Assembly (NCBI RefSeq): GCF_040819555.1
Contig: NZ_CP161920.1
Span: forward strand, 447,501-511,500
Reading direction: 5' to 3'
Origin: Nitratireductor sp. GISD-1A_MAKvit
GTDB lineage: Bacteria; Pseudomonadota; Alphaproteobacteria; Rhizobiales; Rhizobiaceae
DNA: 64,000 nucleotides
This document shows positions 18,442 to 27,758 of the stretch, in pieces (within the stretch, counting starts at the first letter, position 1; each line of letters opens with the position of its first letter). The notes beneath the pieces were generated by a model. That model did no database searches. It worked only from the letters and a program-made list of their open reading frames with translations, and was not told the DNA's origin. The translations under genes and the position numbers were made by a program.

Positions 18442-19022
18442 GTGTCACAGGCGCAAGGCCCGCGCGGGCGCGGTTCATGCTGTTTCTGCTGCCGCTTGTT
18501 CTCTTTCTGGTCCTCTCCGGAATCTTTCTGGTTCAGTTGCTTTCGGGCAAGGACACGTCTCTTGTCCCGTCTGTTCTTATCGGACGTGCGGCACCGCAGA
18601 CCGACCTGCCACCGCTTGAGGGCATGAACCTGCCAGGTCTTTCATCGGATGCTTTCGACGGCCGGGTCACGCTGGTCAATGTCTGGGGATCGTGGTGCCT
18701 GCCCTGCCGTCAGGAGCACCCGCTGCTCATGCAGCTTGCCACGGATGAGCGTTTCGCCATTGCAGGGCTCAACTACAAGGACAAACCGGAAAACGCTCGC
18801 CGTTTTCTGGGTGACCTGGGCAATCCCTACGATGCCATCGGCGTCGACCGGAATGGCCGTGCGGCGATTGACTGGGGTGTCTATGGCGTGCCGGAAACCT
18901 TTCTCGTCGGGCCAGATGGCACGATCCGCTACAAACATGTCGGGCCGTTCACGCCCGAGAGCGTTCGCAACGATCTGATGCCGGAGATCGAGAAAGCGCT
19001 GGCAGAGCGCCCGGCCGGCTGA
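18438..19022 (+). CDS. ccmG: Thiol:disulfide interchange protein CcmG/DsbE
   Basis: This 194-residue membrane-anchored thioredoxin-like protein has an N-terminal signal anchor (residues 12-35) and a periplasmic thioredoxin fold with Cys87-Leu-Pro-Cys90 ('WGSWCLPCRQEHP'). The cis-Pro loop is 'YGVPETFLVG'. It reduces the apocytochrome c haem-binding cysteines. It is the last gene of the ccm operon. The palindrome TTGCTGCA/TGCAGCAA at 19055-19071 lies just downstream but lacks a T-run. Confidence 0.94.
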   Translation: MSVTGARPARARFMLFLLPLVLFLVLSGIFLVQLLSGKDTSLVPSVLIGRAAPQTDLPPLEGMNLPGLSSDAFDGRVTLVNVWGSWCLPCRQEHPLLMQLATDERFAIAGLNYKDKPENARRFLGDLGNPYDAIGVDRNGRAAIDWGVYGVPETFLVGPDGTIRYKHVGPFTPESVRNDLMPEIEKALAERPAG

Positions 19023-19124
19023 CAGCCCACATCGTTTCCACTGGTCCAGACGAATTGCTGCACTGCAGCAAAGACGCCGTGAAACGCATGCTAATCTTGT
19101 CATCCCCATGGACAGGAGGCATGC

Positions 19125-20160
19125 ATGACGACCCAAATCAATGCGCATTTCGAAAAACAGGCGCAGGCCTGCGATCGCATGGGTTCTTCCTTCACGGCTC
19201 GATTATGCCGTCTTCTGCCCGAAATTCTGGACCGCGCGACCGCCACGGGCGCACGTGTGCTCGATTGGCCGGGCGCGCCGGGAGAGGATGCGCTGGCACT
19301 GCGTCTGTGTGGCGGGCTCCATGCGCTTGTGCTTGCTGGGAAAGATGCGGGCCTTACGGACGTCTATCCGCCGAACGCGGCTTCGCCTGAGGCGCTTCGA
19401 AAGGCCGTGCGAGCCGCCATTGCCCGCCATGACGAGCGTCTTTGTGCCAATCTGGACAGCGCGCCTCAGACCAACGAGATCGGCCGCGCGGCTATGCTCC
19501 TGCCGGGTTTTCTCACCATTGCACGGGAAACCGGCCCTGCCGCTCGACCTTTATGAAATCGGGTCGAGCGCCGGGCTGAACCTTCTGTTCGACCGCTTTC
19601 ACTACCGCTATGGCGATAGCGAATGGGGCGAGGTTGCTTCTCCCGTGAGGCTGGCGCCCGAGACGCGCGGGTCAGCACCGGATCTGTCGGGAGTGCTGGA
19701 TATCGCCACGCGCAAGGGCAGCGACATCGCCCCCATCAACGTGTCTCGGGATGATCAGCGCCTGCGATTGACTTCCTATGTGTGGGCGGATCAGGAGGCG
19801 CGGCTTTCCCGTTTGCGCGCGGCAATCGAGCTGGCAAACGAGACGCCTTTCGCTCTTGAGAAAGTGGATGCGGCCGACTTCGTGGATGCCGCACTTGCCG
19901 ACCGTTGGCCCGATCGCGCCACGGTGCTGTTCCACTCGATCATGTGGCAATACCTTCGCCATGAAACGCGGGCCCGTATAGAGACCGCCCTTGAGGCGGC
20001 TGGCCGGGCAGGTGGGTCACCCATCGCCTGGCTGCGCATGGAACCCTCGGACACGAATGAGCCATTCGCGCTCGTCTCGCTCACGCTGTGGCCCGCTGGC
20101 AAGCGCCGCGATCTGGCACGCTGCGACTTTCATGGCCGCTGGATCGAGTGGTTGCTCTAA
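19125..20160 (+). pseudogene. DUF2332 family protein, frameshifted
   Basis: The N-terminal ~139 residues ('MTTQINAHFEKQAQACD' to 'LTIARETG') read in one frame. The remainder ('LPLDLYEIGSSAGLNL' onward, with 'TVLFHSIMWQYL') reads in the next. An extra C in the CCC at 19535-19537 explains the break; corrected length is ~344 residues, normal for DUF2332. The 'YEIGSSAGLNL' segment resembles a Rossmann methyltransferase motif I, so a SAM-binding fold is possible, but the family function is unknown. It lies alone after the ccm operon. Confidence 0.85.
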
Positions 20161-20169
20161 TGCATGTCG

Positions 20170-20299
20170 CTTTCAAATGAATTCATTTGAAAGTGTTACA
20201 GCGTCCTTTGCGCGTCTTATAAGACGCGCGGCGATCCAGACCGTTGATGGAGCATCGGAATAATCCGAAAACCGGGTTCCACTTTTCGGTCCGATGCTC
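20170..20299. repeat. Cluster of three palindromic repeats
   Basis: Three structures are packed between DUF2332 and the convergent LysE gene. The first is a perfect 24-bp palindrome (20170-20193, half-site CTTTCAAATGAA). The second is a perfect 20-bp palindrome GCGCGTCTTATAAGACGCGC (20210-20229). The third is a hairpin with arms GAGCATCGGA/TCCGATGCTC (20250-20259 with 20290-20299) and an inner CCGAAAA/TTTTCGG stem. I recognise this block type as a dispersed intergenic repeat of Rhizobiales. It may also terminate transcription from both sides. Confidence 0.75.
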
Positions 20300-20910
20300 T
20301 AGCGCGTTGCGATGGCCGCCGCCGCACCGGCCATCATCGAGGCGCTGGTGCGGTTTGCAATGCGCATGGCGCGCGGGCTTTTGAGCAGTCTCCGTGCCTG
20401 CGTGGCTGCCAGCACCCACACGGCATCCACCGCCACCAGAACAACCACCATGGTGAGTGTCAGCTCCGCCCAGCCGATCAGCGTTACCGAGGCGACGTCG
20501 ATGATGGTGGGCAAAAGCGCCAGATAGAACATCATGATTTTCGGATTCCCGAGGGTCACTGCCATGCCGGTGAAGAAGAGGCGCAGGCGCGAACCGGCGC
20601 TGGGCAGAGCTTCGCCACCCGTTTCCACCGGGGCGGTCCACATCTTCCATGCAAGATAGAGCAGATAGGCCACGCCCGCATATTTGATCACCACGAAAGC
20701 CATGTGGAAGGTCTCCGCCACATAGGCGAGGCCTAAAATGGCGAAGGAGAGCCAGATCCCCTCACCGATCCACATGGCCGCCAGGAACGGCAGCACATCG
20801 CGCCAGCCGCGCGTGATGACGCGGGCCACCAGCGCCGCGATGCTGGGGCCGGGGGAACCGGCCGCGACAAGCAGGGCACCGGCAAAGATGATGAGGGCGG
20901 AGATATCCAT
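20299..20910 (-). CDS. LysE/RhtB family transporter
   Basis: This ~203-residue membrane protein has six hydrophobic segments. The LysE signature 'AAGSPGPSIAALVA' near residue 16 replaces the more usual TPGP with SPGP. 'AVTLGNPKIMMFYLA' near residue 120 is the second family motif. It is a likely small-molecule (amino acid) exporter of the inner membrane. It lies 4 bp downstream of another LysE gene, so the two are cotranscribed. Its stop codon lies inside a palindromic repeat. Confidence 0.87.
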   Translation of the reverse strand: MDISALIIFAGALLVAAGSPGPSIAALVARVITRGWRDVLPFLAAMWIGEGIWLSFAILGLAYVAETFHMAFVVIKYAGVAYLLYLAWKMWTAPVETGGEALPSAGSRLRLFFTGMAVTLGNPKIMMFYLALLPTIIDVASVTLIGWAELTLTMVVVLVAVDAVWVLAATQARRLLKSPRAMRIANRTSASMMAGAAAAIATR

Positions 20911-20914
20911 TGTT

Positions 20915-21526
20915 CTACCTTCCTGAAAGCGCCAGGCGCAGGCCGAGCGCGGCAAAGGCTGCCGCAAACGAGCGCCGCAGCCACTTCATGATGGTCGGGC
21001 TCGACAGAACCCTGCCGCGCACGAGCGAGGCCATCTGCCCATAGAGCACGAAGACGACGAAGGTCATCGCCATGAAGATGGAGCCCAGCCACGCCATGTC
21101 GAGTGCGGGCAGGGCGCTTTCGGCGGGGATGAACTGGGGCAGGAAGGCCAAAAAGAAGATCGAGAGCTTTGGGTTCAGAATGTTGATCAGGAAGCCGCGG
21201 CGGATGATGGCCCGATGCGGGATCGCGCTGCGGTCGGCTTCGGCATTCAGCATGCCGTTCTCCTTCAGCGCACCCCACGCCATCCAGAGGAGATAAAGCA
21301 CCCCGGCGAATTTCACGATCTGGAAGAGCATGGCGCTGGCATGCAGCAGGGCGGCGATGCCGAGAATCGCGGCTGCGATATGGGGCAGAATGCCGAGCGT
21401 GCAGCCGAACGCGGCTAAAACGGATGCCAATCCGCCACGGCCAAGCGCGATGGCCAGTGTGTAGATCACACCAGTGCCGGGAATGAGCACGACGACAAGC
21501 GCCGTGAGCAGGAATGCGGGATCCAT
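20915..21526 (-). CDS. LysE/RhtB family transporter
   Basis: This 203-residue membrane protein is of the same family as its downstream neighbour but diverged. The signature reads 'VVLIPGTGVIYTLAIALG' and the second motif 'LINILNPKLSIFFLAFLPQF'. It heads a two-gene unit with only 4 bp between genes. Tandem LysE paralogues may form different substrate specificities; the substrates are unknown. Upstream lies a 177 bp region with a palindromic repeat. Confidence 0.88.
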   Translation of the reverse strand: MDPAFLLTALVVVLIPGTGVIYTLAIALGRGGLASVLAAFGCTLGILPHIAAAILGIAALLHASAMLFQIVKFAGVLYLLWMAWGALKENGMLNAEADRSAIPHRAIIRRGFLINILNPKLSIFFLAFLPQFIPAESALPALDMAWLGSIFMAMTFVVFVLYGQMASLVRGRVLSSPTIMKWLRRSFAAAFAALGLRLALSGR

Positions 21527-21618
21527 TGGGGAGCTTCTCCACGAGAACGGGGGAGATTAGGGCTCCATGTATGGAAACTGTCAACCCGGATGGCGGGACG
21601 TGTTGACGGCTGAGCCTG

Positions 21619-21655
21619 GCACCCTCATCCTGAGCTTGTCGAAGGGCGAGGGTGC
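21619..21655. repeat. Short palindromic repeat (GCACCCTC...GAGGGTGC)
   Basis: Arms GCACCCTC (21619-21626) and GAGGGTGC (21648-21655) enclose 'ATCCTGAGCTTGTCGAAGGGC'-type spacer sequence. This is a widely dispersed intergenic repeat in Alphaproteobacteria, recognised from memory. It lies between the LysE pair and the methyltransferase gene. Confidence 0.6.
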
Positions 21656-21703
21656 ATGGCGCGAGATTGGTGTCCGCCTGACGCTACCGCGTGCTTCAAC
21701 TGG

Positions 21704-22456
21704 CTATTGCGGCACTGCGCGCCCAAGCGGAATGATTTCCTTCGATGCAGGTTCGAAGGGCGCGCCGGTCCAATCCCCAGACCACCGTTCGACCTGGAGC
21801 CCGCTTTCGTGCAACAGCTCTGCGATGACATTCTTTGGCGTATAGCGGATGCGTGCCGTGGCCGTATGCACCTCACCGCTTTTCAGGACGCGATAGCTGT
21901 TTCGATAGCTGAGTATCTGCGTTGCGTCATCAAAGGTGGATTCATTCCACGCTTCGACCTGACCATGCCCGGGGTGTGTGAACCGGCGTAGTGTCGCTTT
22001 CGCTGTACGGGTCTTCTCGCCGGGGAAATCCGGATTGCGACTGTCGAAGATGAAATGGCCACCCGGTTTCAGATGTGTGGCGATCGTCTCAATCACCGCG
22101 CGCTGATCCGCTTCGGTGAGAAAAACCTGAAACGTATGGCCCGTCATGGCAATCAGATCGAAACGCTCATCGAGTCGGAGCGTGCGTGCATCGCCTTCGA
22201 TCCAGTCCACTATTTTGCCCTCTGGTCGGGTCCGTGCAATGTCGAGCATAGCCGCCGCAGGGTCGACCCCGACAACGCGTCGGCCCTCGCTCAGGAGGGC
22301 GGCCAGTTCGCCGGTTCCGCAGCCGAGGTCGAGAACCGAGGCTGAGTTGCCGGCGAGTTTCCTGCAGAAAGCCAGATCAGGCCGCGCAGCACCGCGAAAG
22401 TCGTAGAACTGCGCGACGGCCGGATCGGCATAGAGTGGTTCGGTTGGGTCATTCAT
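21704..22456 (-). CDS. Class I SAM-dependent methyltransferase
   Basis: This 250-residue soluble protein has SAM-binding motif I 'VLDLGCGTGELAALL' around residues 42-56, an acidic motif II ('VVGVDPAA') and post-motif 'IEGDARTLRL'. The fold is that of small-molecule methyltransferases, and the C-terminal half has an antiparallel sheet region. The substrate is not identifiable. It lies 30 bp upstream of the typA stop in the sense that typA ends at 22487 on the same strand, so it may be cotranscribed with typA. Confidence 0.85.
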   Translation of the reverse strand: MNDPTEPLYADPAVAQFYDFRGAARPDLAFCRKLAGNSASVLDLGCGTGELAALLSEGRRVVGVDPAAAMLDIARTRPEGKIVDWIEGDARTLRLDERFDLIAMTGHTFQVFLTEADQRAVIETIATHLKPGGHFIFDSRNPDFPGEKTRTAKATLRRFTHPGHGQVEAWNESTFDDATQILSYRNSYRVLKSGEVHTATARIRYTPKNVIAELLHESGLQVERWSGDWTGAPFEPASKEIIPLGRAVPQ

Positions 22457-22486
22457 GCACCAACCTGGCCGGAAAACCCGTCAGCC

Positions 22487-24310
22487 TCAAGCCGCGCCGG
22501 CGCGGCTTTTCTCGAAACGTTTGCGCTCGTGCGGGTCGAGATAGAGCTTGCGCAGGCGGATCGACTTCGGTGTCACCTCCACCAGCTCGTCGTCCTGAAT
22601 CCAGGAAAGCGCGCGCTCCAGCGTCATGCGGATCGGTGGCGTCAGCTTGACGGCTTCGTCCTTGCCGGAGGCGCGGACGTTGGTGAGCTTCTTGCCCTTC
22701 AGCACGTTCACTTCCAGATCGTTGTCACGGGAGTGAATGCCGATGATCATTCCGTGATAAACCTTCACGCCGGCGTCGATCACCATCGGGCCGCGGTCTT
22801 CCAGATTGAACAGCGCGTAGGCCGCCGCCTCGCCGTCGTCATTGGAGATCAGGACGCCATTCACGCGACCGCCGATCTCGCCCTTGTAGGGCTGATAATC
22901 GTGGAACAGCCGGTTCATGATGGCCGTGCCGCGCGTGTCGGTCAGAAGCTCCGACTGGTAGCCGATCAGGCCGCGCGTTGGGGCGTGGAAGACCAGGCGC
23001 TGGCGGTCGCCGCCGGAAGGGCGCAGCTCGACCATCTCGGCCTTGCGCTCCGACATCTTCTGTACAACGACACCGGAATGTTCCTCGTCCACGTCGATCA
23101 CGACTTCCTCGATCGGTTCGAGGAGGTTTCCGTTCTCGTCCTTCTGCATCACCACGCGCGGGCGCGAGACGGCGAGCTCGAAGCCCTCGCGGCGCATGGT
23201 CTCGATGAGAACGGCAAGCTGGAGTTCGCCACGGCCGGAGACGTAGAAGGAGTCCTTGTCGTCGGCTTCCTCGATCTTCAGCGCCACATTGCCCTCGGCT
23301 TCCTTCAGGAGGCGGTCACGGATCACGCGGCTCGTCACCTTGTCGCCTTCGGTGCCGGCCAGCGGCGAGTCGTTGACGATGAAGCTCATCGTCACGGTCG
23401 GTGGATCGATGGGCTGTGCTTCCATCGGCTCGTTGACGGAAGGGTCGCAGAACGTGTCGGCGACAGTGCCCTTGGAGAGGCCGGCAATGGCAACGATATC
23501 GCCCGCATGGGCCTCCTCGATGGGCTGACGCTCAAGGCCGCGGAACGCGAGGATTTTGGAGATGCGACCGTTTTCCAGAAGCGTGCCGTCGTGATGCAGC
23601 ACCTTCACGGCCTGGTTCGGCTTGATGGAGCCGGCGGCGATGCGGCCGGTAATGATGCGGCCGAGGAACGGGTTGGCTTCCAGAATGGTGCCGATCATGC
23701 GGAAAGGGCCGGGCTCGGTGGTCGGCTCGGGCACATGTTTGAGCATCAGGTCGAACAGCGGCGTCAGGCCCTGATCCTTGGGCCCTTCCGGGTCATAGTT
23801 CATCCAGCCGTCGCGGCCCGAGCCATACAGGATCGGGAAATCGAGCTGCTCGTCGGTGGCGTCGAGCGCTGCAAAGAGGTCGAACACCTCGTTGATCACT
23901 TCGTCGGCGCGGGCGTCCGGACGGTCGATCTTGTTGATGGCGACGATCGGCTTCAGGCCGACCTTCAGTGCCTTGCCGACAACGAACTTGGTCTGCGGCA
24001 TCGGGCCTTCGGCGGCATCCACCAGAAGAACGGCGCCATCCACCATGGAGAGAATGCGCTCCACCTCACCGCCGAAATCGGCGTGGCCGGGCGTGTCGAC
24101 GATGTTGATGCGGGTGTCGTCCCATTCCACCGAAGTGGCTTTCGCCAGAATGGTGATGCCGCGTTCTTTTTCGATGTCGTTGGAATCCATGGCCCGTTCG
24201 GCAACACGCTGGTTGTCGCGGAAGGAGCCGGACTGCTTCATAAGCTCGTCGACGAGTGTTGTTTTCCCATGGTCAACGTGGGCGATGATCGCAATATTGC
24301 GCAGTTTCAT
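22487..24310 (-). CDS. typA: Ribosome-associated GTPase TypA/BipA
   Basis: This translational GTPase of ~607 residues has G1 '[10 protein letters not shown]' at residues 10-19, switch II '[12 protein letters not shown]' and G4 'NKIDRPDA'. EF-G-like domains and the BipA-specific C-terminal domain follow. TypA binds the ribosome and helps assembly of the large subunit, mainly in the cold or under stress. The start at 24310 gives the standard '[15 protein letters not shown]' N-terminus. A 16-bp palindrome TTTCGCAATTGCGAAA (24385-24400) lies upstream. Confidence 0.97.
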   Translation of the reverse strand: MKLRNIAIIAHVDHGKTTLVDELMKQSGSFRDNQRVAERAMDSNDIEKERGITILAKATSVEWDDTRINIVDTPGHADFGGEVERILSMVDGAVLLVDAAEGPMPQTKFVVGKALKVGLKPIVAINKIDRPDARADEVINEVFDLFAALDATDEQLDFPILYGSGRDGWMNYDPEGPKDQGLTPLFDLMLKHVPEPTTEPGPFRMIGTILEANPFLGRIITGRIAAGSIKPNQAVKVLHHDGTLLENGRISKILAFRGLERQPIEEAHAGDIVAIAGLSKGTVADTFCDPSVNEPMEAQPIDPPTVTMSFIVNDSPLAGTEGDKVTSRVIRDRLLKEAEGNVALKIEEADDKDSFYVSGRGELQLAVLIETMRREGFELAVSRPRVVMQKDENGNLLEPIEEVVIDVDEEHSGVVVQKMSERKAEMVELRPSGGDRQRLVFHAPTRGLIGYQSELLTDTRGTAIMNRLFHDYQPYKGEIGGRVNGVLISNDDGEAAAYALFNLEDRGPMVIDAGVKVYHGMIIGIHSRDNDLEVNVLKGKKLTNVRASGKDEAVKLTPPIRMTLERALSWIQDDELVEVTPKSIRLRKLYLDPHERKRFEKSRAGAA

Positions 24311-24384
24311 ATGTGCTCTTTGGGGTCGATAGGCGCGCGAAAGGCATGGCGCGGCCAGTTGCGTTGCCGCGCTCATACAGGTTT

Positions 24385-24400
24385 TTTCGCAATTGCGAAA
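24385..24400. promoter_or_regulatory. Perfect 16-bp palindrome upstream of typA
   Basis: TTTCGCAATTGCGAAA lies 75 bp before the typA start codon, in the 128 bp between typA and the upstream sulfur dioxygenase gene. It could be a dimeric regulator site, but the regulator is unknown. Confidence 0.35.
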
Positions 24401-24438
24401 GTGCGCAGTCGTCAATGCCGGGCAAGTGCCGGCCTCGT

Positions 24439-25368
24439 TCAGCCCCAGTTGGCGCCTTCCAGCGCGTTGAGCGGAAACTTCAGATAGCGCTTGCCATCGG
24501 CCTCCGGTGCGGGAAGCTGCCCGGCATTTATGTTCACCTGAAGCGCATGCAGGATGAGCTTGGGCATGGGCAGCGTTTCGTCGCGCGCTTCACGAACGGC
24601 AACGAATTCGGCTTCCGTCCTGCACTTCGACATATGCGTGTTGGTGGCCTTCTGCTCGGCAACGGTGCTTTCAAAACGCGGCTCGCGTCCGCCCGGCTGG
24701 TAATCATGGCCGACGAAAATGCGGGTCTCGTCCGGCAGGCTGAGAATCTCCTGAATGGAATTCCAGAGCCGTTCGGCACTGCCGCCGGGAAAGTCGCAAC
24801 GCGCGGTGCCGGAATCCGGCATGAACAGCGTGTCGTGAACAAAGGCTGCATCACCGATCACATAGGTGATCGAGGCCAGTGTGTGACCGGGCGAAAACAT
24901 CACCCTTGCCGGCAGCGAGCCGATGGTGAAGGTGTCTTCGTCGGCGAACAGTCGGTCCCATTGCGAACCGTCCGCCTTGAAATCAGGCCAGTTGTAGATC
25001 CCTTTCCAGAGCTTCTGCACCTCCACGACCTTCTCGCCGATGGCGATGGGCCGGCCCGTTTTCTCTTTCAGATAGCTCGCGGCGGAGAAGTGGTCGGCAT
25101 GGGGGTGCGTGTCGAGAATCCATTCAAGATCCAGCCCCTTCTCTGCGATGAATGCAAGCAGCCTGTCGGCATTCTGCGTCGAGGTGCTGCCCGATTTCTC
25201 GTCGAAATCCAGCACGGGATCGATGATGGCGCATTTCCCGGTTGCCGGATCGGCAACAACATACTGGGCAGAGGAGGTGCGCTTGTCGAAAAAGACCGTG
25301 ACATCCGGTTTGGCGGAAGAGGTTTTGCTCGCCTTTCCGGGCTCCCGAGGCGTGTGTGTCTGGTCCAT
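24439..25368 (-). CDS. MBL-fold sulfur (persulfide) dioxygenase
   Basis: This 309-residue metallo-beta-lactamase-fold protein resembles the Blh/ETHE1 persulfide dioxygenases. Metal ligands: His88, His90, Asp92 and His93 in 'THPHADHF', then His in 'SPGHTLAS', Asp in 'FVHDTLF' and His in 'VGHDYQPGG'. Blh-type enzymes oxidise glutathione persulfide to sulfite and are often controlled by the sulfide-sensing repressor BigR, which is not in this window. The ATG at 25368 has a good Shine-Dalgarno (GGAGAG). An inverted repeat upstream at 25425-25441 is a candidate operator. Confidence 0.85.
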   Translation of the reverse strand: MDQTHTPREPGKASKTSSAKPDVTVFFDKRTSSAQYVVADPATGKCAIIDPVLDFDEKSGSTSTQNADRLLAFIAEKGLDLEWILDTHPHADHFSAASYLKEKTGRPIAIGEKVVEVQKLWKGIYNWPDFKADGSQWDRLFADEDTFTIGSLPARVMFSPGHTLASITYVIGDAAFVHDTLFMPDSGTARCDFPGGSAERLWNSIQEILSLPDETRIFVGHDYQPGGREPRFESTVAEQKATNTHMSKCRTEAEFVAVREARDETLPMPKLILHALQVNINAGQLPAPEADGKRYLKFPLNALEGANWG

Positions 25369-25424
25369 CCTGCTCTCCGTGCCTGCCTGCTTTGGTGTGT
25401 AGTTAATGCGGGCGCGAAAAATAT

Positions 25425-25441
25425 GCAATTTTCCGAATTGC
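25425..25441. promoter_or_regulatory. Candidate operator of the sulfur dioxygenase gene
   Basis: GCAATTTTCCGAATTGC forms a 6-bp inverted repeat (GCAATT/AATTGC) with a 5-base spacer, in AT-rich sequence 57 bp upstream of the start codon. The position suits a repressor site, but which regulator binds is not known. Confidence 0.4.
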
Positions 25442-25513
25442 GACCATTTGAGCCTGCATTTCCACAAAACGGGACAAGGGAGCCAAACTGTACCGAAAAG
25501 CAACCAATTGGCG

Positions 25514-25553
25514 CAAAATCCGGGGGCAGGCGCCCTGCCTGGAAATCCCCCGG
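25514..25553 (-). terminator. Probable terminator of the M3 peptidase gene
   Basis: On the minus strand a hairpin of CCGGGGG/CCCCCGG (25553-25547 with 25526-25520), with an inner CAGGC/GCCTG stem and a small bulge, is followed by ATTTTG. It lies 7 bp after the peptidase stop codon. Confidence 0.6.
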
Positions 25554-25559
25554 TGGAGG

Positions 25560-27614
25560 TCAGGCGAGCCCCTTCTTTTCCATCATCGCTTCAGGCGTGG
25601 GCATGCGACCGCGAAAGGCCTTGTAGAGCTCTTCCGGATCGGCTGAACCGCCGGCCGAATAGATGTGCCGGCGCAGTTTCTCTGCGGTTTCGGGGTCGAA
25701 CGGGTCCCCCCGCTCTTCGAAAGCGCGGAAGGCGTCGGCGTCGAGCACCTCCGACCACATGTAGGAGTAGTAGCCCGCCGAGTAGCCATCGCCGGCGAAA
25801 ACGTGCAGGAAATGCGGCGTGCGATGGCGCATGGCGATTGCCTTCGGCATCTGCAGTTTTTCGAGCGTTTCCGCTTCGAAACGCAGCGGGTCCTTCGGCG
25901 CCTCCGCCTGGCTGTGAAACGCCATGTCGACCAGCGCCGATGCGGTGAACTCAACCGTGGCGAAGCCGGCATCGAAGGTGCGGGCAGCACGCATTTTCTC
26001 CACCAGCGAATTCGGCATGGGCTCGCCGGTCTCATGATGGAGCGCAAATTTCTGCAGCACCTCGGGCACGGTGAACCAGTGCTCGAAAAGCTGCGAGGGC
26101 AGTTCCACGAAGTCGCGCGAAACCGAAGTGCCGGAAATCGACGGCCAGGTTACGTCGCTCAACAGGCCGTGCAGCGCGTGGCCGAACTCATGAAACAGGG
26201 TGCGCGCCTCATCGACCGAAAGCAGCGCTGGTCGTCCCTTCGGCGGTTTGGCAAAGTTCATCACGTTGTAGATGACTGGCATCTTGCCTGCACCGAGCCG
26301 ATAGCCGGATTGCAGCGCGCTCATCCATGCGCCGGAGCGCTTGGATGGACGGTTGAAATAGTCGGCCATGAACAGGCCGCGCTTCGTGCCGTCACCATTG
26401 CGCACGATGAATGTGCGCACGTCCTCGTGCCATGCCGGAACGTCTTCGACTTCTTCGAAGGTCAGACCGAACAGCCTGTTGGCCACGTCGAAGGAGGCAG
26501 CGATGATGTTGTCGAGCGTCAGATAAGGCTTGAGAGCACTTTCATCGAAGGCAAAGCGCTCGGCGCGGCGCTTTTCCGCATAGTAGCGCCAGTCCCAGGG
26601 CGCGATCGAATGGTTCTGGCCTTCTTCGACGGCGAGGCGTTCCAGCTCTCTTTCATCTTCAGCGGCTTTCTCGCGCGCCTTGTCCCAGACAGGCTGCAAA
26701 AGCTCCTGCACGGCCTCCGGTGTCTTGGCCATGGTGTCATCAAGTTTCAGGGCCGCGTAGGATGTGTAGCCAAGAAGCTTCGCCTTTTCGGAGCGCAGAG
26801 CCAGTGTTTTGGCGATCACGTCACCATTGTCGGTGTCTCCGCCGTTTTCACCGCGTTTCGTGAAAGCGGTGAAAACTTTTTCACGCAGGTCGCGTCGCTT
26901 CGAGGAGGCAAGGAATGGCTCGGCGATCGACCGGGAAAGCGTTACGGCAAAGCGTCCTTTCTCTCCTCGAATCTCGGCAGCCTCCGCCATCGCGCTTTTC
27001 AGCGCGTCCGAAACGCCGTCCAGATCCCCCTCATCGAGCAGCAGTGCCCAGCCGCTCTCGTCGGCAAGTACGTTCTGACCAAATTGCGCGCCCAGGCCGG
27101 CAAGTTCCTCGTTGATGGCGCCAAGGCGTTCCTTGTCTTCCGCTCCCAGTTGCGCACCGCCGCGCACGAAGCGCTTCCATGTTTTCTCCAGAACCCGTTC
27201 CGTTTCCGCATCGAGGCCGAGTGCCTCACGGTTTTCATACAGCCGGTCGATGCGGGCAAAGAGCGCTTCGTTCATGAAAATCGAGGAAACATGGCGTGCC
27301 ATGCGTGGCGATATTTCCCGCTCGAGCGTCTGTATGGTTTCGTTGGTGTGCGCGCCTGCGCGGCACCAGAAGATCGCGGAAACTCTCGAAAGGGCTTCTC
27401 CTGCAAGTTCCAGCGCCGCCAGCGTGTTCTCGACATCAGGGTCTTCGGGATTGCGGGCGATCCGTTCGATCTCGGCTTCATGCGCGGCGAGCGCAGCCTC
27501 GAAAACCGGGCCAAACGCAGCATCGTCAAATGCGGTGAAATCCGGCAGGCCCTGCGGCCCGGTCCAGGTCGTCAGCGGGTGGGTTGCAAGGTCGATGGGT
27601 GTGGATTTCTGCAT
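25560..27614 (-). CDS. M3 family oligopeptidase / peptidyl-dipeptidase
   Basis: This 684-residue cytoplasmic zinc metallopeptidase of the thimet oligopeptidase family (OpdA/Dcp type) has the zinc motif His475-Glu476-x-x-His479 ('LFHEFGHALHG') and a downstream Glu ligand region ('SRDFVELPSQ'). It degrades short peptides, including signal-peptide fragments. The length is normal. I chose the ATG at 27614 since the earlier ATG adds only a proline-rich leader. The gene is divergent from the MarR/MFS pair. Confidence 0.93.
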   Translation of the reverse strand: MQKSTPIDLATHPLTTWTGPQGLPDFTAFDDAAFGPVFEAALAAHEAEIERIARNPEDPDVENTLAALELAGEALSRVSAIFWCRAGAHTNETIQTLEREISPRMARHVSSIFMNEALFARIDRLYENREALGLDAETERVLEKTWKRFVRGGAQLGAEDKERLGAINEELAGLGAQFGQNVLADESGWALLLDEGDLDGVSDALKSAMAEAAEIRGEKGRFAVTLSRSIAEPFLASSKRRDLREKVFTAFTKRGENGGDTDNGDVIAKTLALRSEKAKLLGYTSYAALKLDDTMAKTPEAVQELLQPVWDKAREKAAEDERELERLAVEEGQNHSIAPWDWRYYAEKRRAERFAFDESALKPYLTLDNIIAASFDVANRLFGLTFEEVEDVPAWHEDVRTFIVRNGDGTKRGLFMADYFNRPSKRSGAWMSALQSGYRLGAGKMPVIYNVMNFAKPPKGRPALLSVDEARTLFHEFGHALHGLLSDVTWPSISGTSVSRDFVELPSQLFEHWFTVPEVLQKFALHHETGEPMPNSLVEKMRAARTFDAGFATVEFTASALVDMAFHSQAEAPKDPLRFEAETLEKLQMPKAIAMRHRTPHFLHVFAGDGYSAGYYSYMWSEVLDADAFRAFEERGDPFDPETAEKLRRHIYSAGGSADPEELYKAFRGRMPTPEAMMEKKGLA

Positions 27615-27721
27615 GGTGTTTCCAAATGGTTGGCGGGGCGGCATGCAAGCGATGTATGCGCAGGACCCCGGGCTTGCAATGCCTGGAGTTGACCGGAATG
27701 GCGATCAAATTTATGTAATGC

Positions 27722-27746
27722 TTATATTAAGTTCGCCTTATTATAA
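27722..27746. promoter_or_regulatory. Candidate MarR operator
   Basis: TTATATTAAG (27722-27731) and CTTATTATAA (27737-27746) form a near-perfect 10-bp inverted repeat (9 of 10) with a 5-base spacer. It is AT-rich in a GC-rich region and lies 12 bp before the marR start codon. Such sites usually mediate autorepression of marR and its cotranscribed pump. Confidence 0.6.
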
Positions 27747-27758
27747 GGATGTTGCGAT

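Noticed and set aside
22529..24487. A 652-codon frame opposite typA, and similar long frames opposite acnA (13948-15807) and the M3 peptidase (25665-27692)
   Set aside because: All are shadows of well-conserved genes on the other strand.
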